NCBI GenBank assembly: GCA_002898975.1
Contig: BEID01000129.1
Location: 1-5,417, forward strand
Direction of reading: 5' to 3'
Origin: a bacterium HR27
GTDB taxonomy: Bacteria > Chloroflexota > Chloroflexia > Thermomicrobiales > Thermomicrobiaceae
DNA length: 5,417 nt
The translations under genes were made by a program, and so were the position numbers. Every line of letters begins with the position of its first letter. Within the stretch, counting starts at the first letter, position 1. Under the pieces are notes generated by a model, which was not told where the DNA came from, made no database searches, and saw only the letters and a program-made list of their open reading frames with translations. This document shows, piece by piece, positions 1 to 5,297 of this stretch.

Positions 1-57
1 AACCCCGCGGTCGCACGCCGGCTCCTGGAGGAAGCCCTCCAGCAACCGGTCGAGTGA
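1..57 (+). CDS. 3' end of an unidentified upstream gene (partial)
   Basis: An open frame enters from the left edge and stops at TGA 55-57, giving an 18-residue C-terminal tail (NPAVARRLLEEALQQPVE). It has the look of a charged amphipathic helix. Fifteen of its 18 sense codons end in G or C, as in the other genes here, while the other forward frames read as Ser/Arg/Pro-rich sequence. The piece is too short to assign a family or function. It ends 102 bases before the glutamate dehydrogenase start, so the two could share a transcript, but the inverted repeat between them argues for separate control of the dehydrogenase. It is also possible that this is not coding. Confidence 0.5.
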   Translation, partial: NPAVARRLLEEALQQPVE

Positions 58-159
58 TCCCGCTCGCCCCCGTGGTCGGCGGTGAGCGAGCTGCTGCACG
101 TACTCGCGATCAGTCGAGTACGGTGAGACGAGTAGTACGATCGACCGTGGGGGCGAAAC
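58..159 (+). promoter_or_regulatory. Leader/promoter region of the glutamate dehydrogenase gene
   Basis: This non-coding stretch must carry the dehydrogenase start signals if the gene has its own promoter. It contains the inverted repeat at 99-122 and a further CGAGTA copy at 129-134. A weak -10-like hexamer (TACGAT, 136-141) is present without a convincing -35 partner, so no promoter is called. The only ribosome-binding signal is a run of five G at 149-153, six bases before ATG, which is weaker than the GGAGG-type sites of the other genes in the window. Confidence 0.45.
99..122. repeat. Perfect 8-bp inverted repeat upstream of gdh, candidate operator
   Basis: CGTACTCG (99-106) and CGAGTACG (115-122) are exact reverse complements separated by eight bases. 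A third half-site, CGAGT, follows at 129-133 in the same orientation as the right arm and 14 bases downstream of it. The spacing would suit a dimeric repressor or activator binding just upstream of the start codon. In RNA it could instead form a short leader hairpin. No regulator family is assigned. The arms are perfect by eye; the regulatory role is inference. Confidence 0.4.
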
Positions 160-1425
160 ATGGCCATCGCAGTTCCCGAGCAGAGTCTCTTCGCAATCGC
201 TGTCGAGCAGTTCGACCAGGTGGCCGACCTCATCGGCCTGGAGGACGAACTGCAACAAATTCTCCGAACCTGCAAGCGCGAATTGATCGTTCATTTCCCG
301 GTGGAAATGGACGACGGGTCGATTAAAGTCTTCACGGGGTACCGGGTCCACCACAACGTCGCCGCCGGGCCGGCCAAAGGCGGTATCCGCTATCACCCCA
401 ATGTCACCCTGGACGAGGTCAAAGCACTGGCGATGTGGATGACCTGGAAATGCGCCATCATGGGCTTGCCGTTCGGCGGCGCCAAGGGTGGCGTGCGCGT
501 CGATCCGAAGATGCTTTCACCGGGGGAACTTCAGAACCTTACCCGGCGCTACGCGACGGAGATTTCGCTGCTCCTGGGGCCAGATCAAGATATCCCCGCG
601 CCGGATGTCAACACCAACCCGCAGATCATGGCCTGGATTCTCGACACCTACAGCATGCACCGGAATGCAGGCGTCACCGTTCCAGCGGTCGTGACCGGGA
701 AACCGCTCCTCCTCGGCGGCTCAGCCGGACGCCTGGAGGCGACCGGTCGCGGTGTCGTCTATGCCATCGAAGAAGCCGCCAGGACCTATGGCATCGACCT
801 GACACAGGCGCGGGTGGTCGTCCAGGGTTTCGGCAACGTCGGTTCGATCGCCGCTCTGCTCCTCGCCGAGCTGGGTAGCCGTATCGTCGCGGTCTCCGAT
901 TCGCGCGGCGGGATCTACAACCCCAACGGACTCGACGTACGGGCAGTGCTCGACTTCAAGCACCGAACCGGGACAGTGGTCGGCTTCCCGGAAGCTGAAC
1001 CGGTGACGAACGAGGAACTGCTCGAGCTCCCTTGCGACATCCTGATCCCAGCAGCGCTCGAGGAGCAGATCACCGAGGCGAACGCCGGTCGGATTCGGGC
1101 ACGGCTCATCGCCGAAGCTGCCAACGGTCCGACGACACCCGAGGCAGACCGCATCCTCGCTGACCGTGGCGTGATCGTGCTGCCGGATATTTACGCCAAC
1201 GCCGGTGGTGTCACGGTGTCGTACTTCGAGTGGGTGCAGGGACTCCAGCAATTCTACTGGACCGAGGAGGAAGTCAATACGCGCCTGCGCACTATCATGA
1301 CCCGCGCCTTCCAGGCCATCCAGGCGACAGCCGAGCGGTATCGCGTACCACTGCGAATGGCTGCGCTCGCGCTCGCCGTTCAGCGTGTCGCCGAGATCAC
1401 GCGTCTCCGCGGCATCTACCCGTGA
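160..1425 (+). CDS. gdhA: Glutamate dehydrogenase (Glu/Leu/Phe/Val dehydrogenase family)
   Basis: A complete 421-residue enzyme that interconverts glutamate with 2-oxoglutarate and ammonia in the cytoplasm using NAD(H) or NADP(H). The length matches the hexameric family. The N-terminal catalytic domain shows [10 protein letters not shown] (substrate Lys73), MTWK (Lys97), [11 protein letters not shown] with the catalytic Lys109, and PAPDVNT with the catalytic Asp149. The Rossmann domain follows with GFGNVG at 223-228 and VAVSDSRGG at 244-251. Ser354 in VTVSYFEW sits where glutamate-specific members carry Ser. Lys73 and Ser354 together favour glutamate over leucine or phenylalanine as substrate. 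Cofactor choice cannot be read safely: NADP-using archaeal relatives have a similar VSDS segment. The ATG at 160 is chosen because a G-run lies six bases upstream and the protein start fits the family. The gene stands alone and is closed by the hairpin at 1440-1474. Confidence 0.95.
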   Translation: MAIAVPEQSLFAIAVEQFDQVADLIGLEDELQQILRTCKRELIVHFPVEMDDGSIKVFTGYRVHHNVAAGPAKGGIRYHPNVTLDEVKALAMWMTWKCAIMGLPFGGAKGGVRVDPKMLSPGELQNLTRRYATEISLLLGPDQDIPAPDVNTNPQIMAWILDTYSMHRNAGVTVPAVVTGKPLLLGGSAGRLEATGRGVVYAIEEAARTYGIDLTQARVVVQGFGNVGSIAALLLAELGSRIVAVSDSRGGIYNPNGLDVRAVLDFKHRTGTVVGFPEAEPVTNEELLELPCDILIPAALEEQITEANAGRIRARLIAEAANGPTTPEADRILADRGVIVLPDIYANAGGVTVSYFEWVQGLQQFYWTEEEVNTRLRTIMTRAFQAIQATAERYRVPLRMAALALAVQRVAEITRLRGIYP

Positions 1426-1439
1426 GCGAGGTCTCGCAC

Positions 1440-1474
1440 GGAGAGCGGCCGGGTGATACCCCGGACCGCTCTCC
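1440..1474 (+). terminator. Hairpin terminator after gdh
   Basis: GGAGAGCGG (1440-1448) pairs with CCGCTCTCC (1466-1474), and CCGGG (1449-1453) pairs with CCCGG (1460-1464). This gives a 14-bp GC-rich stem with a six-base loop and one bulged A at 1465. The stem starts 15 bases after the gdh stop. The bases that follow on the plus strand are pyrimidine-rich (ATCGTCTTCGTCTC) rather than a pure T run, so it is a somewhat atypical intrinsic terminator. On the minus strand the stem is followed by no T-rich stretch, so it probably does not serve the convergent gene. Confidence 0.75.
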
Positions 1475-1545
1475 ATCGTCTTCGTCTCATCTCTCATTCT
1501 CCGCAGGGCAACCCGGCATCAGCGCGATCTTGGATCGTCCCGCGG

Positions 1546-2676
1546 TCAGCTGCTCGCTGCGCCTTCGCTGCGGATGAGCCAGCGCGTGGCAGCATCCTCC
1601 CAACCGCTCTCCCTGCCGTCCTGGACGATAAGCACTGCCTCGTTACCAGCCAGCTCCCCGGCCCCTTCCGTGAGACGTTCTCCCGCGACCGCGGGAAGCA
1701 CGCGTGCGTGCACACGGCGCAAGATTGCGGCACGACGCAAAGCCCGCTCCACGTCATACCGGTCGATCACGGAGGAGACTTCGATTGCGATCCACACCTC
1801 GCCGAGCTCAGGCATGCTCCGCGGTACACCGCGTACGAGGAGATCGATCGCGAACGCCTCTTCCGCTTCCCGCTCGGTCAAGAGCTCGACGAGCTGGTCG
1901 CTCACGTCGCCCGCCGTACCCGGGCGAACGCGCCGCAGAAACCGACCGAAGATCGCACCGGCACGCTGGTGGTAGCGCAGTTCGAGCGTGATGCCGACGT
2001 ACTCGTCCAGGCGACTCCGTACGAAACGAAGTTCCTGCGTCAGTTCCGCAATCTGCGCCTCGACCCGTTCCATCCGCTGCGTCAAGGCTTCGATCTGGGC
2101 CTCGACCCGCTCCATCCGCTGGGTGAGCGCCTCGATCTGCGCCTCGACCCGTTCCATCCGGACCGTTAAAGCCTCGATCTGGGCTTCCACCCGCTCCATC
2201 CGGGCAGTGAGCGCTTCAATCTGCGCCTCGACCCGCTCCATCCGCTGGGTGAGCGCTTCGATCTGCGCCTCGACCCGTTCCATGCGGACCGTGAGATCAT
2301 CGATCCGCTGCGTCAAAGCTTCGATCTGCGCCTCCACCCGGTCCATCCGTGCGGTGAGCGCTTCAATCTGGCTCTCGACTCGATCCATCCGCTGGGTCAA
2401 GGCCTCGATCTGCGCTTCCACACGGGTCGCCAGAGCGTCGATACGCTGGCCGAGCCGCTCGATCTGTTCGTCGATCCTGCGCTGCCGAGCAGCAGCGGCC
2501 TGCCGCTCCTCTTCCAGCGTCCGGATCAGCCGCTCGAGCGCGTCCTCGATCCGACGCACCGTCGGGGGCAGATGCAGGAACTCCTCGCCGAGCAGCACCT
2601 CGAGTAACTCGCGGCGAAACGCCTCATCCTCCCGGATCCGCCGGATGAGCTCGTCCGAAAGTCGATCCGCAGCCAC
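1546..2676 (-). CDS. Long coiled-coil protein with C-terminal PD-(D/E)XK nuclease-like domain
   Basis: A 376-residue protein of unknown function. Residues 1-60 form a charged helical head (ends of helices near FRRELLEVLLG and RRIEDALERL). Residues about 60-225 are one long coiled coil, most of it an array of 14-residue repeats with hydrophobic residues at perfect 3-4 spacing. Residues about 230-350 look like a globular alpha/beta domain: AIDLLVRG (Asp278), then a strand WIAIEVSS (Glu299, Ser301), then a helix DVERALRRAAIL. That pattern recalls the PD-(D/E)XK nuclease fold in DUF3782-like coiled-coil proteins, but the usual Lys of E-x-K is Ser301 here, so catalysis is doubtful. No signal peptide or membrane segment is seen. 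The start is GTG, fixed by a strong GAGGAGGG six bases upstream. It lies 147 bases downstream of the trkA-like gene, and no clear terminator follows it. The coiled coil is certain; the nuclease relation is inference. Confidence 0.85.
   Translation of the reverse strand: MAADRLSDELIRRIREDEAFRRELLEVLLGEEFLHLPPTVRRIEDALERLIRTLEEERQAAAARQRRIDEQIERLGQRIDALATRVEAQIEALTQRMDRVESQIEALTARMDRVEAQIEALTQRIDDLTVRMERVEAQIEALTQRMERVEAQIEALTARMERVEAQIEALTVRMERVEAQIEALTQRMERVEAQIEALTQRMERVEAQIAELTQELRFVRSRLDEYVGITLELRYHQRAGAIFGRFLRRVRPGTAGDVSDQLVELLTEREAEEAFAIDLLVRGVPRSMPELGEVWIAIEVSSVIDRYDVERALRRAAILRRVHARVLPAVAGERLTEGAGELAGNEAVLIVQDGRESGWEDAATRWLIRSEGAASS
2035..2433 (-). repeat. Tandem 42-base repeats encoding 14-residue coiled-coil units
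   Basis: The unit reads RMERVEAQIEALTQ with small changes (E/D at 3, A/S at 7, Q/A/V at 14). Eight full units lie at residues 96-123 (two) and 131-214 (six), with a single 7-residue half unit (RIDDLTV, 124-130) between the groups and a degenerate unit before them (about 82-95). Each unit is exactly two heptads with Met, Val, Ile and Leu in the core positions, and the half unit keeps that register. At DNA level the copies differ mainly at synonymous positions (for example Leu as CTC, TTG or TTA), while the amino acids stay nearly fixed. Confidence 0.95.
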
Positions 2677-2823
2677 GCATATCCCTCCTCGCCGCGGCCA
2701 GTCTAGCGCCTGCCAGTGACGAACGAATTGTCGCCCGAGCTTAACAGACTACTCGTTTCGCACACAAGGCTGTCCTGTGATCGGTCTGTGCTTGTGCCCG
2801 GCAATGCCCGCGTGGGGATAGGT
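2677..2823 (-). other. 147-base gap between the trkA-like gene and the coiled-coil gene
   Basis: No gene is seen here on either strand. It holds the ribosome-binding site of the coiled-coil gene and a distant 6-bp inverted repeat (CACAAG 2763-2768, CTTGTG 2791-2796, 22-base loop) that has no T tract and is not a convincing terminator. On the minus strand TTGTGT followed after 18 bases by TAAGCT is a poor promoter match. The gap is much larger than those within the operon upstream, so the coiled-coil gene is probably transcribed on its own, but read-through cannot be excluded. Confidence 0.4.
2683..2690 (-). promoter_or_regulatory. Strong ribosome-binding site fixing the GTG start of the coiled-coil gene
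   Basis: On the minus strand GAGGAGGG lies six bases before the GTG at 2676-2674. An ATG at 2680-2678 is nearer to it (two bases away) but is in another frame with no long protein, so GTG is the start. Confidence 0.8.
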
Positions 2824-3492
2824 TCACGCGGTCGCTGGAGCGCAGAGCAACTCCCGCAACTCGGCCTCACGCTGCTGTTTGGTGACGATGATCAACTCGT
2901 CACCCGGCTCGATGACGGTCTGCCCGCTGGGGATGATCACTTCTCCACGGCGCAGAATGGCGGTGATGATCGCCTCCGGCGGCAACGGTAGCTGCCAGAT
3001 CGGCTGATGGACGACTGGCGATTGTTCGGCAACCTTCGCCTCGACGATCGCCAGATCGGCATGCCGCAGAGCCAACAAGTGAACGAAGGGGCGCTCCGGT
3101 ATCTGCTGCTCGATCAGGCTGAGGATCACGTTCGTCTGGCTTACCGTCACGTCGATACCGAGTCGGCGGAAGAGCTCCTCGTTCTTCGGGTTATTGACGC
3201 GTGCGATCGTCCGACGCACCCCGAAGCGCTCGCGCGCCACCTGACAGATAACTAGGTTGTCCTCATCGTCTCCCGTGACGGCGATGACGACATCGGCCCG
3301 CCCGGCACCGGCCGCTGCGAGTGTCGCGACTTCCGCTCCATCACCCTGCATCACGATCGCGCCGAAGCGATCTCGATAGAGCTGTACTTTCACGGGGTTC
3401 TTTTCGATGAGGAAGACCTCGTACCCCTCGTTCACCAGCGTCTTCGTCAGATAGTAGCCGACCTTTCCGCCGCCAACGACGATGATGTACAT
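2824..3492 (-). CDS. TrkA/KtrA-family potassium uptake regulatory protein (RCK_N + RCK_C)
   Basis: A complete 222-residue cytoplasmic protein, the size of the single-unit KtrA type rather than the roughly 460-residue double-unit E. coli TrkA. The RCK_N Rossmann domain fills about residues 1-130: GGGKVG at 7-12, an acidic Glu30 at the end of the second strand (typical of NAD or adenine-nucleotide ribose binding), QGDGAE at 49-54, and AVTGDDEDNL at 71-80. A linker leads to the RCK_C (TrkA_C) domain at about 138-215, ending in GQTVIEPGDELIIVT. Such proteins assemble as a ring under a TrkH/KtrB channel and gate K+ uptake according to bound nucleotide; RCK_C often binds a second ligand. No channel subunit is in the window. 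ATG is preceded by GGAGG (3501-3505) at eight bases. It is the last of four genes, 33 bases after the RCK_N-only gene. Confidence 0.92.
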   Translation of the reverse strand: MYIIVVGGGKVGYYLTKTLVNEGYEVFLIEKNPVKVQLYRDRFGAIVMQGDGAEVATLAAAGAGRADVVIAVTGDDEDNLVICQVARERFGVRRTIARVNNPKNEELFRRLGIDVTVSQTNVILSLIEQQIPERPFVHLLALRHADLAIVEAKVAEQSPVVHQPIWQLPLPPEAIITAILRRGEVIIPSGQTVIEPGDELIIVTKQQREAELRELLCAPATA

Positions 3493-3525
3493 GGAACTCG
3501 CCTCCGCTGTGGCTGCTCGTCCCGC

Positions 3526-3948
3526 TCAGCGCGATTCCCCGCTCGCCACATGGTTCCGCACCGCCTCCTCGATCATCTCCGACACCGTACGCGTCGGACA
3601 GATGACCGTGAGCCCGAGGTCACGGTAAATCTCCGCTCGTTCCGGATCGTAGATCCGCAGAATGACCTTAGGGACCTGGTAGATCACCTGAGCGATCTGG
3701 GCAGCCATGATGTTCGTATTGTCGTTGTCAGTCACCGCGATGAAGACATCTGCCTCCTGAATGCCAGCATTGCGGAGAACATCCTCGTCGATACCGGTAC
3801 CGAGAACGAGCTGACCGCGGAATCCCTGCGGGAGTCGCCGGAACGCGGTCTGCCGGAGATCGACGACCGAGACCTGATGCCCCTCGTCCGCGAAATCCGC
3901 CGCGAGCTTGGCTCCAACTCGACCGCAACCGACGATAACGATCCTCAC
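3526..3948 (-). CDS. TrkA_N-only (RCK_N) nucleotide-binding protein
   Basis: A 140-residue protein consisting of one RCK_N domain and nothing after it. It shows GCGRVG at 7-12, Asp30 at the end of the second strand, LGTGIDEDVL at 49-58 and AVTDNDNTN at 71-79, then a C-terminal helix (TVSEMIEEAVRNHV). The fold and spacing match the neighbouring 222-residue protein, but the RCK_C ligand domain is absent. The stop is clean and no RCK_C remnant lies in the 33-base gap, so this looks like a natural short form rather than a truncation. The start is GTG at 3948, overlapping the usp stop as GTGA; GGTGAGG (3956-3962) serves as ribosome-binding site inside the usp end. It may form mixed rings with the downstream protein or act as a nucleotide sensor by itself; both are inference. 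Confidence 0.9.
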   Translation of the reverse strand: MRIVIVGCGRVGAKLAADFADEGHQVSVVDLRQTAFRRLPQGFRGQLVLGTGIDEDVLRNAGIQEADVFIAVTDNDNTNIMAAQIAQVIYQVPKVILRIYDPERAEIYRDLGLTVICPTRTVSEMIEEAVRNHVASGESR

Positions 3949-4403
3949 GCTCGTGCCTCACCCTGATCTGCGACGCGGACAACCACCACGTCGCACGGTG
4001 CGTTGTCGAGAATATATGGTAACGTTTCCCCTTGCGTCAGTACTCCGAGTGTCCAGCGACTCCGCGTCGCCATGATGATCGCATCGGCAGCGCGCTCGAT
4101 CGCTTCATCGACGATCGCGGCCCCGGCAACTCGTGCCTGGAGCAACTCGGTCATGACACGCTTCCACTTCCCGCGGGCGACACGCTGCGCGTATTCCGAG
4201 GCACGCTCGAGAATCTGCGAACCGCGCTCGATTTGCTCGGGCAATTCCACGTCCAGTGCGTAGCGCTGCGGCACCTCGACGACATACACGAGGATAAGCG
4301 TGGTATCGCTCCCCGCACAGACGGCTGCCGCCAGATCGATCGCCCGCTCATCGTCAGGCGATCCACTCACCGGGACGATCACCCGGCGATAGACCCGCGC
4401 CAC
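3945..4403 (-). CDS. Universal stress protein (UspA-like) with altered ATP site
   Basis: A 152-residue single-domain Usp protein, presumably a cytoplasmic dimer. It opens VYRRVIVPVSGSPDDERAIDLA and ends in DNAPCDVVVVRV, both typical of the family. Two ATP-site features are changed. The Asp that usually follows the first strand (PVDGS) is Ser13, and the G-2x-G-9x-G-S/T loop reads A112, S115, G125, E126. It may therefore not bind ATP in the usual way. The GTG start at 4403 is chosen because a strong GGAGG lies six bases upstream and the family begins here; a longer frame upstream reads as Arg/Pro/Gly-rich non-family sequence overlapping the phosphoesterase gene. It lies 35 bases after the phosphoesterase stop and overlaps the next gene by four bases, implying coupled translation with the RCK protein. 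Confidence 0.9.
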   Translation of the reverse strand: MARVYRRVIVPVSGSPDDERAIDLAAAVCAGSDTTLILVYVVEVPQRYALDVELPEQIERGSQILERASEYAQRVARGKWKRVMTELLQARVAGAAIVDEAIERAADAIIMATRSRWTLGVLTQGETLPYILDNAPCDVVVVRVADQGEARA

Positions 4404-4407
4404 GTCT

Positions 4408-4416
4408 CCCCTCCTC
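4408..4416 (-). promoter_or_regulatory. Ribosome-binding site deciding the usp start
   Basis: On the minus strand GAGGAGGGG precedes GTG 4403-4401, with its GGAGG core six bases away. This places the start 54 codons inside the longest open frame. Confidence 0.8.
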
Positions 4417-4438
4417 GGCCCGCAGGTAGGCGTTTCGT

Positions 4439-5170
4439 TCAATATCCGAGCGCGAGGCGTTCGATGAGCAGCCGGGGGAGCCCTGCAGCCGCCATCTCGG
4501 CCTGCACCGCTTCGATATTGTACGGCACGCGCCGGAACGTGACCCGCTGCTGCTCGGGCTCCCAAATCGCGAACGCAGCCCGCGGATCGCCATCACGCGG
4601 TTGGCCTACCGAACCGGGGTTGATCAGATACCGCCCGTCGCGCACCTCGATGGTTTCCCCGTCGCTCGGCCGTACCGGCGGCTCGCCCCGGTGCGCAGCC
4701 GTCTCGCTGAGCAGGAACGGAACGTGCGTGTGCCCGAAGAAGCACAATCGTGTCTGCAACAGCGCGAAGCTCGCCAGTGCCTGCTCCGGCGTGAAGATGT
4801 ACTCCCAGATGGGCGCACGCAGACTCCCGTGCACGAGCGTCACCTCATGCAGAATGAACTGCTCCGGCAAGCTCTCGAGATAGGCTCGGTGTTCCGGGCC
4901 GAGCTGCAGCATCGTCCAGCGCAACGCGTAGCGCGCGACCGGGTTGAAGCCGTCGAGCGGTATGCGACCGAGACATGCAGCATCGTGATTCCCAAGCACA
5001 CAGGCAGGCCCCGCGTACTCACGAATCCGTTCGACGCACTCGCGCGGCCGCGGTCCGTATCCGATGACGTCGCCGAGGCACCAGACACGGTCGACCGGCC
5101 CTGCAGCAGCGAGCACTGCCTCGAGTGCAGCTAGATTGCCATGGATGTCAGCGACCACGAGTACCCGCAT
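4439..5170 (-). CDS. Metallophosphoesterase, YfcE/MJ0936-like (calcineurin-like superfamily)
   Basis: A complete 243-residue cytoplasmic metal-dependent phosphoesterase. All the family motifs are present in order: D8-x-H10 (VADIHGN), G33-D34 followed by VIGYGP, G60-N61-H62-D63, H114 (VHGS), and G146-H147-T148-H149. These ligate two metal ions, usually Mn, Fe, Ni or Zn. The segment NPGSVGQPRDGDPRA at 184-198 is characteristic of the YfcE/MJ0936 phosphodiesterase group. Known members hydrolyse phosphodiesters such as bis-pNPP or cyclic nucleotides, but the true substrate is often unknown, and it cannot be told here. The ATG at 5170 puts the first metal motif eight residues in, as in relatives. 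A longer frame upstream adds Pro/Ser-rich sequence without family features. The ribosome-binding site is weak (GGAACGGG region, 5179-5186). It is the first gene of the four-gene minus-strand cluster. Confidence 0.92.
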   Translation of the reverse strand: MRVLVVADIHGNLAALEAVLAAAGPVDRVWCLGDVIGYGPRPRECVERIREYAGPACVLGNHDAACLGRIPLDGFNPVARYALRWTMLQLGPEHRAYLESLPEQFILHEVTLVHGSLRAPIWEYIFTPEQALASFALLQTRLCFFGHTHVPFLLSETAAHRGEPPVRPSDGETIEVRDGRYLINPGSVGQPRDGDPRAAFAIWEPEQQRVTFRRVPYNIEAVQAEMAAAGLPRLLIERLALGY

Positions 5171-5243
5171 CGCGGCATCCCGTTCCAGCCTACCCCGAGA
5201 ACAGGTCCCTTGACGAGCGGCTCCAGCCCAGCCACCGCTCGGA

Positions 5244-5253
5244 CACTCGAGTG
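5244..5253. repeat. 10-bp perfect palindrome CACTCGAGTG
   Basis: An exact palindrome in the divergent region, three bases after the right arm of the 5214-5241 inverted repeat and 44 bases before the plus-strand start codon. Its ACTCG/CGAGT halves match the inner half-sites of the inverted repeat before gdh, though the spacing differs (none here, eight bases there). Confidence 0.35.
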
Positions 5254-5282
5254 GTACCATGAGAACTACCGGATCCGCCGGG

Positions 5283-5290
5283 AAAGGAGG
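5283..5290 (+). promoter_or_regulatory. Strong ribosome-binding site for the plus-strand gene at the right edge
   Basis: AAAGGAGG lies seven bases before ATG 5298-5300. It is the best Shine-Dalgarno match in the window and strongly supports a real gene start there. Confidence 0.85.
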
Positions 5291-5297
5291 GAGAGTC

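Larger units (their letters stand above)
2824..5170 (-). other. Probable four-gene operon: phosphoesterase, usp, RCK_N, RCK_N+RCK_C
   Basis: All four genes run on the minus strand with junctions of 35 bases, a 4-base overlap and 33 bases. No terminator-like stem is evident at these junctions. The order suggests one transcript starting in the divergent region upstream of 5170. Usp and TrkA-type proteins are both adenine-nucleotide-related regulators, so joint control of K+ uptake under stress is a reasonable inference. The channel subunit must lie elsewhere. Confidence 0.75.
5171..5297. promoter_or_regulatory. Divergent intergenic region between the operon and a plus-strand gene
   Basis: The region must hold promoters for both directions, but no convincing -35/-10 pair is seen on either strand. 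It holds two symmetrical elements: an inverted repeat CGAGCGG (5214-5220) / CCGCTCG (5235-5241) with a 14-base spacer, and a perfect 10-bp palindrome CACTCGAGTG (5244-5253). A GGTACC palindrome follows at 5253-5258. The clustering between two divergent starts suggests regulator binding sites, which is inference. Confidence 0.45.

Noticed and set aside
25..42. Perfect 7-bp hairpin (CTGGAGG / CCTCCAG, loop AAGC) as a terminator of the upstream gene
   Set aside because: It lies before the stop codon of the partial frame and is followed by no T-rich tract, so it is more likely a by-product of the Leu-Leu-Glu-Glu-Ala-Leu codons.
54..326. Small plus-strand open frame overlapping the gdh start
   Set aside because: It is Arg-rich, out of frame with gdh over most of its length, has no ribosome-binding site and no recognisable domain.
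721..1497. Minus-strand open frame of 258 codons opposite gdh
   Set aside because: It lies almost wholly opposite the conserved dehydrogenase frame and shows no domain, which is common in GC-rich DNA.
1525..1537. CGATC-TTG-GATCG hairpin as a terminator for the coiled-coil gene
   Set aside because: The stem is five base pairs with a three-base loop and no following T run on the minus strand.
1988..2719. Long plus-strand open frame (243 codons) opposite the coiled-coil gene, and another at 1453-2169
   Set aside because: They arise because a 42-base repeat is a multiple of three and keeps opposite frames open. The products are Ser/Arg/Ile-rich or Leu/Asp/Pro/His-rich repeats without family features, while the minus-strand frame gives a perfect heptad pattern and has a strong ribosome-binding site.
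2763..2796. CACAAG/CTTGTG inverted repeat as the terminator of the operon
   Set aside because: The stem is only 6 bp with a 22-base loop and no T tract on the minus strand.
4404..4565. N-terminal extension of the usp frame
   Set aside because: It overlaps the phosphoesterase 3' end in another frame and reads as low-complexity Arg/Ala/Pro sequence. The GTG at 4403 with GGAGG upstream fits the family start.
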